DNA of 64,000 nucleotides from Ciceribacter thiooxidans (lineage in GTDB: Bacteria; Pseudomonadota; Alphaproteobacteria; Rhizobiales; Rhizobiaceae): the NCBI RefSeq assembly GCF_014126615.1, contig NZ_CP059897.1, positions 434,001 to 498,000 of the forward strand. The letters run 5' to 3'. The notes under the pieces were generated by a model. It searched no databases. It saw only the letters and a list, made by a program, of their open reading frames with translations, and was not told the origin of the DNA. Positions 17,762 through 26,321 of this stretch are shown here, in pieces; the first letter of the stretch is position 1, and the number at the start of each line of letters is the position of its first letter. The translations under genes and the position numbers were made by a program.

Positions 17762-18956
17762 TTTCTGAAGCCATCCAATCCGAAGAGCGGCCGAACCGCG
17801 ATGCCGAGATGACTCCCGGCGAACGCTGCCGCGAACCAGAGCCAGCCGTGCAGGCTGCCTGATGCAATACCAGAGAACAGCGCGCCGATATTGCAGCCGA
17901 AGGAAAGCCGTGCGCCATAGCCCATCAGCATCCCACCGACCACAGCGGCAAGGAGCGAGCCGATCGGGATAGCGGCCTTCGGCGCGAACTTGCCGGCAAG
18001 ACCGGCAGCGAGGCCGGCGCCGAGGATGATGCCGAAATTCATGACTGAGGTGTTGTCGGCGAGAACGCTGGCGCCGAGCGCCTGTGCCGGCCCCGGCCAG
18101 TTCCAGAAGGTCCATGTCTCGACGGGGACGCCGACCGCCTGGGCGATCTTAGCCCCCAGAGGCCGAAACCGAAGGTGACGGACCACGGATGGCCGGCGGT
18201 GAGAAGCGTAGCGACATTGAGTCCTGCAAGCAGCAGTGCCGCGGCGACCAGCGACCAGGGACCGCGGATGAGCCGCTCGGCGAACGGCTCGTTAGGAGCC
18301 TTCACCGCCTCCAGCGATCCGTGCGCCTTTTTCTCCACGAATGCGGTGACCGCCGCGACCGCGACGAGGCCTGCGAGCGTGATAGCGATCGCGAGCGGGA
18401 CACCGAGCACTTGGCCGAGACTTACCTGCGGCATGGAAGGCTGCGCCAGCCACCACGGCAGGTGGGCGGTGCCGAGAGCCGCACCGACGATGAAGAAGAT
18501 CAAGGTGACCAGCATGCGCGCGGAACCACCGCCGACCGTGAAAAGGGTTCCGGAGCCGCATCCGCCACCAAGCTGCATGCCGAGGCCGAACATCAGCGCA
18601 CCGACCAGCACCGAGACGCCGACCGGCGCGAAAGCGCCTGCGAGTGCCAGTCCGTTGGCGGAGCCTTGCGCCAGCAAAGGAATGAAGGCGATCGCGGTCA
18701 GCCCGATCATCAGCATCTGGACTCGCATCGCGCGGCCGCGCCGTTCGACGACCATCCGCCGCCAGCCGCCGGTAAAGCCGAAGGAGGCATGGTAGAGCGT
18801 CACACCCAGAAGGCCACCGATGACGAAGAGGAGCGCCTGGCGCGGGCTCACCGCCGCACTGATCGCCACGGCGATGGCGGCAAAGGCGGCGGAAATGAAG
18901 AAGACCGGCGCGCGGTCCAAGGACGGCAGCGTCGGTGCTGTTGTGGCATTCGCCAT
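17758..18956 (-). pseudogene. YeeE/YedE (TsuA-like) sulfur transporter, one frameshift
   Basis: ATG at 18956 follows GGGAGA. The first frame covers an N-terminal half with the signature QLGGGCGSGTLFTVGGGSAR and breaks after FGFGLWG. The second frame resumes with AKIAQAVGVPVETWTFWNWP and carries the second repeat LSFGCNIGALFSGIASGSLH to TGA at 17758. Adding one base in the C-run 18153-18157 restores one 399-aa protein, the normal two-repeat length. The conserved Cys residues pass thiosulfate-like sulfur through the membrane in this family. The break may be a sequencing error. It lies 63 nt after the rhodanese gene. Confidence 0.85.
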
Positions 18957-19019
18957 GGACTGTCTCCCGGAAGGGCGGGGGACCACGCCCGGAGAATGTG
19001 GTCCCCTTTGTGCAGGATC

Positions 19020-19940
19020 TTACTGCGTGACGGGGCGGGCCGGATCGGACGCCCATTCGGCCATGGAGCCGTCATAGAGCTTCACGTTCTTCTTGCCTTC
19101 AACCTCGGAGAGACCGAACCAGGCGACCGAAGCCCAGTGACCGGTATTGCAGAAGGCGATGCTCTGTTCATCCTCCTTCACACCCGCCGCACCGGCAAGG
19201 GCGGCAACCTTTTCGGGGCTGACAAAGGACCCCTTCTGGGCGTCATAGAGCTTGCCCTGCTCGAGATTGACCGCACCGGGAATGGTGCCGGCGAGGCGGA
19301 CGACCGGGCTCTTCGCTTTGCCGGCGAACTGCTCGGCTGGGCGACCGTCGACGAGCTGAACATCACCGCTCGCGCGCGCCTTCTCTACGTCGGCGGTGGA
19401 GGCGTAGAGTTCGTCGCGAAAATTGGCCTTGAACGAGGCCGGTTGCGGCTGAACGACGTCCGCGCTCGTCTCACCGTTGGCAGCCTGCCAGGCGCGCCAG
19501 CCGCCGTCCAGAATGGTCACGGCATCGTGGCCGAGAACCTTGAAGGTCCAGTAGACGCGGGTCGCAGCACCGAACTCGGAGGAGTCCGTGCCGGCCGGGA
19601 CGATGACGATCTGGCTCTCGTTCGAAACACCGAGGGCGGCGATCTTTGCCTCGATGTCGGCGAGCGGCGGCAACTGGCCCGGAATGCCGTTTACCTTGGC
19701 GCGCCAGCCATAGGTCGAATAAGGCGCGCTGACGCTGCCCGGGATGTGAGCGGCCATGTAGGGGTTCGGCTTGTCCTTTGCTGCATCCCGAACGTCGATG
19801 ACGACGAGACCCTCCTTGCCGAGATTGGACTGAAGCCAGGCGGCGTCGACGAGCGGCTTTTCTGTCAGGCGCTCGGCGCTTGCCGGCACGGCTATCGCAA
19901 GAGTGAGAGCCGCAAGAGCGGCGAGGGAAGCAAAACGCAT
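19020..19940 (-). CDS. Exported two-domain rhodanese (sulfurtransferase)
   Basis: 306 aa with a clear Sec signal peptide (first 22 residues, ending PASA). Two rhodanese domains follow. The N-terminal one (VVIDVRDAAKDKPNPYMAAH) is inactive in this class. The C-terminal one has the persulfide-forming Cys in AFCNTGHWAS near residue 263. It would transfer sulfane sulfur from thiosulfate or another donor in the periplasm. It heads the minus-strand operon with the YeeE-type sulfur transporter, so a periplasmic sulfur-delivery route is likely. Confidence 0.92.
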   Translation of the reverse strand: MRFASLAALAALTLAIAVPASAERLTEKPLVDAAWLQSNLGKEGLVVIDVRDAAKDKPNPYMAAHIPGSVSAPYSTYGWRAKVNGIPGQLPPLADIEAKIAALGVSNESQIVIVPAGTDSSEFGAATRVYWTFKVLGHDAVTILDGGWRAWQAANGETSADVVQPQPASFKANFRDELYASTADVEKARASGDVQLVDGRPAEQFAGKAKSPVVRLAGTIPGAVNLEQGKLYDAQKGSFVSPEKVAALAGAAGVKEDEQSIAFCNTGHWASVAWFGLSEVEGKKNVKLYDGSMAEWASDPARPVTQ

Positions 19941-20388
19941 GGATACACTCCGGACACGGATGAAGGTTGACGTAGTTATCGCGCAAGACCCGCAAAAATG
20001 CAGGGTACAGGCTCATAAACCTTGCGTGCTTTCAGGAATTTCCTTCCGCATGCCTCGGCTTTGGGCGAACACCGTTTCAGATGTGGCCGCGCGGCCGGGA
20101 GGGCTCGCCTCGCATGGCCTCGAGCGAACAGGACATGCAGCTGAGACACGGCGAAAGACCTGTCTAATCGAGCCGCAATCGGGTTGATTGCATGATCGAT
20201 CGCAGCGCTCTCGTCATCACCATCGGTGGTGAACCAGGCCGCGGATAATTCTGTCCACGCGACGATCTATCTCAGCAGTCGCTCAGGCTCAACGCCCGCT
20301 ACATCGGTCGCGATTCGCAGCCTCGCCTCCATCGGCCGGACCATGCCAGTGGTTGCGAGGGCGCAGAGGCGGAACATTATCTCACCGG
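19941..20388. other. Gene-free stretch between rhodanese and sensor kinase genes
   Basis: About 450 bases. Contains the upstream region of the minus-strand sulfur operon and the 3' flank of the kinase gene. No convincing gene, repeat or operator was found. Confidence 0.45.
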
Positions 20389-21783
20389 TCAAGATAAACC
20401 GACGCTTCCGGTGGTCGATTGGACGGAACCAGAAGGATCCGATGTGCGGACACCCTCGATGCCTCCCTTTGACAGGGGTAGACAAACCTCTGCCACAAGA
20501 CCCGAGGCGCCGGATCGTTCGCCAAGCGTGAGATTCCCCCCGTGATGCTCGGCGATGGCAGCGACGATCGATAGTCCGAGTCCACTTCCGGAAGCGGCAG
20601 TGCCGTTAACCCGGAAGAAGCGATCCTTGACTCGCTCACGCAACTCCAATGGTATGCCTGGTCCGGAATCCACGACACGTAGAAGCAAATGGTCATTGCG
20701 CCGTGACAGCCGAACTGTAACCTGCTCACCCTCAGGAATATACCGCAGGGCGTTGTCGACGAGATTGCGCACCATCCCAGCCAGAAGGTCGGCATTCCCA
20801 CGAATGATTGCGTCGACGTCCGGCTCCACTTCAAACGCCAGATCAAGGTTGCGCGCGACCGCCTGGGGCGCCATCCTTGCGACCGTATCGCGAACGAGGT
20901 CAACCATGTCGATCGGTTGGGCTGACTCCCCTGTCGTGCTGTGGTCGATTCTTGCCAGTGCCAGAAGCTGCTCGACGATGCGGGTGCCGCGATCTACGCC
21001 TGTGAGCACCTCCGCGACTGCCGCGTGGCATTCGGCGATATCGCCGGTGCTGCTTGCCACCTGAGCATGCGCCCGGATTGCTGCAAGCGGCGTACGCAGC
21101 TCATGGGCAGCGTCGGCCGCAAAGCGCCGGTCTCGCTCCCGGGCCAATTTCAGGCGCGACAAGAGGGCATTGAGTGCTTCGACCAGTGGCAGGACTTCGA
21201 TCGGAGCGGATTGAGGAGCAAGTGGCGACAGGTCCGTCGGCGATCGCTGTCTGACGCCTGCCGTCACCCTCTGGAGCGGTCCAAGCCCCCATCGCACTAG
21301 GAGCCATATTACGACAGCGAGTAGCGGCGCGGCGATCCATACCGGGTGGAGAATATGGGCTGCAATGCTAGCGGCAAAACCTTCGCGAACAGTTTGTCGA
21401 ACCGCCACCTCGACCCCGATGGCGGCGCCGTCGTCCGTACGATAGACGCGCCAATCCTCGCCATCGTTCGTGATGTTGCTGAAACCAGCGCGCCAGTCTC
21501 CTTCCCGCGGGTAGTTTCCGCTGGGTGCTCCTGCAGTCAGGATGCGGTACGAGAGCCGCTGTTCCGGTCTGCGCTCGGCGGTCAGAACCTTCGGAATGAG
21601 GTCCGGAGGAATGTGTTCAACCAAGCCAAGCATCATCTCGGCGGACTGCTGGAGATGCTCGTCGGTGACCTGATCGATCAGGCTGCTGGTATCATGATAG
21701 GTAAAGAAGGCAGTGGCCAGCCAGGCAGTGACCATGCTGCCACAAAGTGACAGGACAAGGCGACGACGCAAGGAACCTGTCAT
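20389..21783 (-). CDS. Sensor histidine kinase (QseC-like)
   Basis: 464 aa. It has a membrane segment at about residues 10-28, a periplasmic region of about 120 residues, a second span (VWIAAPLLAVVIWLLVRWGL), HAMP-like linker, H-box FAADAAHELRTPLAAIRAHA (His near 226), N-box NLVDNALRY, and G boxes DSGPGIP and GSGLGLSI. It autophosphorylates and donates to the regulator encoded just upstream, whose stop overlaps this ATG by 4 nt. The C-terminal 30 residues after LPLSKGG are an extra tail. The signal sensed is unknown. Confidence 0.92.
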   Translation of the reverse strand: MTGSLRRRLVLSLCGSMVTAWLATAFFTYHDTSSLIDQVTDEHLQQSAEMMLGLVEHIPPDLIPKVLTAERRPEQRLSYRILTAGAPSGNYPREGDWRAGFSNITNDGEDWRVYRTDDGAAIGVEVAVRQTVREGFAASIAAHILHPVWIAAPLLAVVIWLLVRWGLGPLQRVTAGVRQRSPTDLSPLAPQSAPIEVLPLVEALNALLSRLKLARERDRRFAADAAHELRTPLAAIRAHAQVASSTGDIAECHAAVAEVLTGVDRGTRIVEQLLALARIDHSTTGESAQPIDMVDLVRDTVARMAPQAVARNLDLAFEVEPDVDAIIRGNADLLAGMVRNLVDNALRYIPEGEQVTVRLSRRNDHLLLRVVDSGPGIPLELRERVKDRFFRVNGTAASGSGLGLSIVAAIAEHHGGNLTLGERSGASGLVAEVCLPLSKGGIEGVRTSDPSGSVQSTTGSVGLS

Positions 21784-22463
21784 GACTCGACCGGAATGAT
21801 GTAGCCGATGCCGCGCATAGTCCGTATGACCTCCGGGAATAGCTTGCGTCTGAGATTGTGAATGTGCACCTCGACGGCATTGCTGTCGATCTGTTCGCCC
21901 CAGCCGTAAAGTTGTTCTTCCAACTGGCTACGCGTCATAACGCGACCTGCATGCATCATCAGCCCGTGCAGGACAGCGAATTCACGATTCGACAGAAGCA
22001 CCGGTGTTCCGTCCAGCGTCACAGTATGGGCCGCCGGATCGAGAGAAATGCGACCCGATCGGAGAATTGGCGTTGCCTCGCCTGCAGACCGGCGCAGCAA
22101 CGCCCGAAGTCTCGCGCGCAGTTCCTCCAGGTCGACGGGCTTGATCATGTAATCGTCCCCGCCTGCATCCAAGCCGGAAACGCGCTCTGCAATAGTGTCG
22201 CGCGCGGTCAGCACCAGAACAGGCGTCTTGTCGCCTGCAGCCCGCCTCCGCCGCAGGAGGCTCAACCCATCCAGGCCGGGCAATCCGAGATCCAGAACCA
22301 CGAGGTCATAGCTCGTGGTGGCAAGAGCGGCATCGGCATCTTCGCCATCGCGGACCCAGTCCACGGCAAAGCCGCCCTGACCAAGGCCCGCCACGAGACC
22401 ACGGCCCAACAACGTGTCGTCTTCGACCAGCAAGAGCCTCATCACATCCGCCATAGGCAACAC
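21780..22463 (-). CDS. OmpR-family response regulator (QseB-like)
   Basis: 227 aa. The receiver domain LLLVEDDTLLGRGLVAGLGQ has its phospho-acceptor Asp in VVLDLGLPG near residue 54. The C-terminal winged helix contains LLSNREFAVLHGLMMHAGRV and SNAVEVHIHNLRRK. Residues match the QseB/PmrA/TctD branch. Alternative starts are MADVM and MRLLLVEDD a few codons in. The operon promoter probably lies in the 22464-22563 gap, which has a symmetric repeat cluster. Confidence 0.93.
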   Translation of the reverse strand: MLPMADVMRLLLVEDDTLLGRGLVAGLGQGGFAVDWVRDGEDADAALATTSYDLVVLDLGLPGLDGLSLLRRRRAAGDKTPVLVLTARDTIAERVSGLDAGGDDYMIKPVDLEELRARLRALLRRSAGEATPILRSGRISLDPAAHTVTLDGTPVLLSNREFAVLHGLMMHAGRVMTRSQLEEQLYGWGEQIDSNAVEVHIHNLRRKLFPEVIRTMRGIGYIIPVES

Positions 22464-22497
22464 TGTTCGTCAAGACTGTGCCTGCCTGAGGAAGACC

Positions 22498-22541
22498 GCC
22501 AGACAGGCACTTCTCCAGTCTGGCAGTTCCGCCAGGCTGGC
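22498..22541. promoter_or_regulatory. GCCAG/CTGGC repeat cluster upstream of the two-component operon
   Basis: GCCAGAC (22498-22504) and GTCTGGC (22518-22524) are a perfect inverted repeat, followed by the symmetric GCCAGGCTGGC (22531-22541). Three related half-sites within 45 bp between the qseB-like gene and the periplasmic-protein gene are a plausible autoregulatory site for the response regulator. Confidence 0.45.
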
Positions 22542-22563
22542 ACAATCCTTCTATGGCTGACGG

Positions 22564-23037
22564 TCACTCGAGCGGCTGCCAATTGGGGTGCTCGAAGTAT
22601 GTGCCATAGGCGTTCAGCGCCTGCACCACGAGGACTGCGCCGCTACGCGGGTCGGCGTCGCCTTCCAGTTCCGCCACCCCGTCGAGCACGTGACCCAAGA
22701 CGATGTGAAACTGCTCGTCCACTTCGGGTGCAAGCTTGCAGTTTGTCACCATGAAGTCGACCTGTGCCTGCACCTCGGAGGCAAGCGTCTTGTAGTCGGC
22801 CGGTTGCAAGCTCGCATCGTGGATGGCGGGGAGGCGTGTGGCGAGCGCGCTGCGAATACCATCCATGCCTTTGAGCATGTTCTCGTCGCCTTGCCATTTC
22901 GTCTGGCCGTTCAGCGTTAGTTCGATAGTGGCAGCCTGGTGACCCTCGTGGGAGGTCGTTGCAGCCCAGGATGGAGCGCTCCATGCGCCAAGAGCGAAAA
23001 CCAGTCCAGGCAAGATCAGATGTCTGCGGAAGTTCAT
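22564..23037 (-). CDS. Periplasmic helical protein of unknown function
   Basis: 157 aa with a signal peptide (about residues 1-25, ending PSWA) and a mature start TTSHEGHQ containing His residues. The rest is predicted helical (MLKGMDGIRSALATRLPAIH, ASEVQAQVDFMVTNCKLAPE) with one Cys in the helical part. It is read in the same direction as the two-component genes, and the 100-nt gap to them carries a repeat cluster. Similar small periplasmic proteins accompany QseBC-like or metal-responsive systems. No function can be assigned. Confidence 0.75.
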   Translation of the reverse strand: MNFRRHLILPGLVFALGAWSAPSWAATTSHEGHQAATIELTLNGQTKWQGDENMLKGMDGIRSALATRLPAIHDASLQPADYKTLASEVQAQVDFMVTNCKLAPEVDEQFHIVLGHVLDGVAELEGDADPRSGAVLVVQALNAYGTYFEHPNWQPLE

Positions 23038-23308
23038 TTTATGATTCCTTTCGATGCTCGCGGAATTTCTTGCCGCGAGGGAATTGATAGCGCGCTCAGC
23101 TTATGGCTCGCTTAAATGCCGGGAACTTTTCGGGGCAGACTGGATGACGCACGGACTCACGGCGCCCAGCACTGTGCGGCGGAATTGCTTTGTCGAAGGA
23201 CCTGCGGGGGCTTGTCGCCTCTGAGAAACGGCCCGAACTCTTCGATAGAGGTCCGGTAACAACGACGCCGACGGACCGGCTACCGTTCGAGGCGAGATGG
23301 TTGCGGCA

Positions 23309-23926
23309 CTATCCGTGTCGTGCGAAGAAGCGATCGAGTTCTCGTTGCTCGGGGATCTGTCCGGTGTGGATCTCGATGTACTGGGGAATGCGCTTCATGC
23401 GGAGCGCAAGGTCCTCCTGGGTCTGCATCGAAATGTATCCGATCTGGACCAGGTAGGTCGCGCGTGCACGTACATCCGCATCCTCCTCGCCGAAGCCGAA
23501 GCGCATGAACATCCGGGTAAGGGCATCCATCCTCACCTGATCGGCCGTCTGCACTTCCGTCAGCACGGCCGGAGACTGCAAGGCCCAGCTGCGCACGGCA
23601 AACTCGAACTGCGAGTCGAACAGCTCACGGCTCAGCCAGCAGTCGAAGACGTTCAGCATGGCTTCCGCGAGCGACTCCGCGTAGGCCTCCGACTGCTTCA
23701 CCAGATTGCCTGTGTTCTTTTCTCGCCACCGCGAGACGAGGGCGTCCAAAAGCTCTTCGCGATCCTTGAAAAACCAGTAGAAGCTGGTCCGGGAAACATT
23801 GAGCCGCTTGGCGAGCGGCAGGATCTTCACGGAATCGACGCCTCCCTCGAGCAGAGAGTCGTAAGCCGCGGCAAGCCACCCCTCGTACGAGCCTCTCCAT
23901 TCGATGTCGCCTGTAGTCTGTTCCAT
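23309..23926 (-). CDS. TetR/AcrR-family regulator
   Basis: 205 aa. The N-terminal helix-turn-helix is LPLAKRLNVSRTSFYWFFKD (about residues 37-56). The rest is an all-helical ligand domain. It is divergent from the N-methylproline demethylase-like gene, with paired operators in between. It probably represses the flavoenzyme until its substrate or a breakdown product is bound. Confidence 0.9.
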   Translation of the reverse strand: MEQTTGDIEWRGSYEGWLAAAYDSLLEGGVDSVKILPLAKRLNVSRTSFYWFFKDREELLDALVSRWREKNTGNLVKQSEAYAESLAEAMLNVFDCWLSRELFDSQFEFAVRSWALQSPAVLTEVQTADQVRMDALTRMFMRFGFGEEDADVRARATYLVQIGYISMQTQEDLALRMKRIPQYIEIHTGQIPEQRELDRFFARHG

Positions 23927-23964
23927 GAGGCTGTCCTACCAAATCCGCCACGGCCTTACAACGA

Positions 23965-24026
23965 AATGTACACTAGTGTCGTCGCTTTGTGCTCTTGTGT
24001 TTTGATTCTTGACATATGTGTACATT
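23965..24026. promoter_or_regulatory. Paired operators between tetR and the demethylase-like gene
   Basis: AATGTACAC (23965-23973) and its exact reverse complement GTGTACATT (24018-24026) flank the promoter region. Each continues into a related sequence (CTAGTGTC and, reversed, ATATGTC), so there are two copies of one 16-bp site in opposite orientation. TTGACA (24009-24014) with TAGCAT 18 bases on is a likely promoter for the flavoenzyme, and the second site covers its spacer. TetR repression at these sites is inferred. Confidence 0.65.
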
Positions 24027-24071
24027 CGCTTCTAGCATCGACGTCAAGACCACCCGACCGGAGCCTGTCGC

Positions 24072-26108
24072 ATGTCGAACGATCCTCTGCTTCAGCCCTT
24101 TCAATTGAAGCACCTGACGCTGCGCAACCGCATCATCGTGACGGCCCATGAGCCCGCCTATCCGGAGGATGGTATGCCTAAAGGCCGCTACCGCGCCTAC
24201 ACGGTCGAGCGCGCAAAGGGCGGCGTTGCGCTGACGATGACGGCCGGCTCTGCAGCTGTTTCGAGAGACAGTCCGCCGGTCTTCAACAACTTGCTCGCCT
24301 ATAAGGACGAGATCGTCCCGTGGATCCGCGAGATGACCGATGCCGTCCATCAAGAAGGCGCGGCCATCATGATCCAGCTCACCCATCTCGGCCGGCGGAC
24401 ACGTTGGGACAAGGGCGACTGGCTACCCATCCTTGCTCCGTCCCATCACCGTGAGGCGGCGCACCGCGCATTTCCCAAGAAGATTGAGGACTGGGACATC
24501 GAGCGCATTATCAGGGATTTCGCAGACGCTGCCGAGCGCATGAAGGCGGGCGGTATGGACGGCATAGAACTGGAAGCCTACGGTCACCTGATCGACCAGT
24601 TCGTCTCACCGCTCACCAACGACCTCGACGAACCTTACGGCGGCTCGCTCCACAACCGTATGCGCTTCTGTTTCGACGTTCTGAAGGCGATCCGCAATCG
24701 GGTGGGCGACGACTTCATTCTCGGCGTGCGCTATACCGCCGACGAGTGCCTTCCCGGGGGGACGGGAAAGGCAGAGGGACTGGAAATCTCCCGCCGTCTC
24801 AAGGAAAGTGGTCTCATCGATTACCTGAACGTCATCCGCGGTCATATCGACACCGATCCCGGCCTCGCGGACGTCATTCCGATCCAGGGCATGGCGAGCG
24901 CGCCGCATCTCGATTTCGCCGGTGAGGTCCGGACGGCGACGCGTTTCCCGACTTTTCACGCCGCGAAGATCCAGGATGTCGCAACGGCCCGACATGCGAT
25001 AGCAGCCGGCAAGGTCGACATGATCGGCATGACCCGCGCGCACATGGCCGATCCGCACATCGTTCGCAAGATCATCGAGAGGCGCGAAGACGACATCCGT
25101 CCGTGCGTCGGGGCGAACTACTGCCTCGACCGCATCTACCAGGGCGGGCTTGCGTTCTGCATCCACAACCCGGCGACGGGCCGCGAGGAAACAATGCCGC
25201 ACAGGATCACGAAATCGGATTCGCGCAGAAAAGTGGTGATCGTCGGGGCTGGCCCTGCGGGGCTTGAGGCAGCGCGGGTTGCGGGTGAACGCGGCCATGA
25301 TGTTGTGGTCTTCGAAGCGGCGAGCAATCCCGGCGGGCAAATCCGTCTGACGGCTCAGAGTGAGCGCCGTCGCGAGATGATCGGCATCGTGGACTGGCGC
25401 ATGAGCCAGTGCGAAAAGCTCGGCGTGGTCTTCCGTTTCAACACCTGGGCGGATGCGGATGTCGTTCTGGCAGAGAACCCCGATGTCGTAATCATCGCAA
25501 CCGGTGGCTTGCCCCACACGGAGGTTCTCTCGAAGGGCAACGAACTGGTTGTCTCCGCCTGGGACATCATCTCGGGTGATGTGAAACCCGGCACCAACGT
25601 GCTCGTCTACGACGATGCCGGCGATCATGCCGGTCTGCAGGCGGCAGAGATCATTGCCAGGGCGGGCAGCAAGGTCGAGATCATGACGCCGGATCGTTCG
25701 TTCGCGCCGGAAGTGATGGCCATGAACCTGGTTCCCTACATGCGATCGCTGCAAAAGCTCGATGTAACGTTCACCGTCACCTACCGGCTCGAAGCTGCAG
25801 AAAAGAGCGGTAACCAGCTCATCGCTCATGTTGGCAGCGACTACGGTGGTGTGTTCAGGCAGCGCGCGGTCGACCAGATCGTCGTCAATCACGGCACCGT
25901 TCCTTTGGACGAACTCTATTTTGATCTGAAGCCCGCTTCGAGGAACTTCGGCGAACTCTCCCATGACGACTTGTTGTCAGGCATTCCCCAGGGCGTCGAG
26001 CGCAATCCCGAAGGCGCTTTCCAGCTCTTTCGGATCGGCGATGCCGTTGCCTCTCGCAACACTCACGCCGCCATTTACGATGCCCTGCGCCTTGCCAGCA
26101 ATCTCTGA
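24072..26108 (+). CDS. NADH:flavin oxidoreductase, N-methylproline demethylase-like
   Basis: 678 aa. The N-terminal old-yellow-enzyme TIM barrel binds FMN (MIQLTHLGRRTRW, LIDQFVSPLTNDLDEPYGGS). A Cys cluster follows at CVGANYCLDRIYQGGLAFC, then a C-terminal NAD/FAD module (VVIVGAGPAGLEAARVAGER, near residue 390). This is the trimethylamine dehydrogenase/2,4-dienoyl-CoA reductase architecture; sequence style matches N-methylproline or dimethylglycine demethylases of rhizobia. The second Cys of the classical CxxC pair is Ala here (CVGA), so the iron-sulfur site may differ. It would remove N-methyl groups from stachydrine-derived N-methylproline. Confidence 0.88.
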   Translation: MSNDPLLQPFQLKHLTLRNRIIVTAHEPAYPEDGMPKGRYRAYTVERAKGGVALTMTAGSAAVSRDSPPVFNNLLAYKDEIVPWIREMTDAVHQEGAAIMIQLTHLGRRTRWDKGDWLPILAPSHHREAAHRAFPKKIEDWDIERIIRDFADAAERMKAGGMDGIELEAYGHLIDQFVSPLTNDLDEPYGGSLHNRMRFCFDVLKAIRNRVGDDFILGVRYTADECLPGGTGKAEGLEISRRLKESGLIDYLNVIRGHIDTDPGLADVIPIQGMASAPHLDFAGEVRTATRFPTFHAAKIQDVATARHAIAAGKVDMIGMTRAHMADPHIVRKIIERREDDIRPCVGANYCLDRIYQGGLAFCIHNPATGREETMPHRITKSDSRRKVVIVGAGPAGLEAARVAGERGHDVVVFEAASNPGGQIRLTAQSERRREMIGIVDWRMSQCEKLGVVFRFNTWADADVVLAENPDVVIIATGGLPHTEVLSKGNELVVSAWDIISGDVKPGTNVLVYDDAGDHAGLQAAEIIARAGSKVEIMTPDRSFAPEVMAMNLVPYMRSLQKLDVTFTVTYRLEAAEKSGNQLIAHVGSDYGGVFRQRAVDQIVVNHGTVPLDELYFDLKPASRNFGELSHDDLLSGIPQGVERNPEGAFQLFRIGDAVASRNTHAAIYDALRLASNL

Positions 26109-26321
26109 GACCTGGGTTGGGCAGCGGACCGCCGTTAGCGGCCGCCGGACCTTGGAGTGGGGCGTGCAGGTCACCGATCCAGACGGCGTTGTCGTTGACG
26201 ACCACGATTCCCTGGCGCATGGATTAGGAACGAGATGAGAAGTCGTGAAAGACTGCCCTTGGAAGTGGAGGAATGCTGTTCTCGGCGGCGGCTCTTCCGA
26301 GGGCCGGAAGGAGCAGGTGCA

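Noticed and set aside
18189..19970. 593-aa plus-strand open frame across the YeeE and rhodanese genes.
   Set aside because: It is the antisense shadow of two genes with clear domains and signal sequences on the minus strand, and its translation has no recognisable motif.
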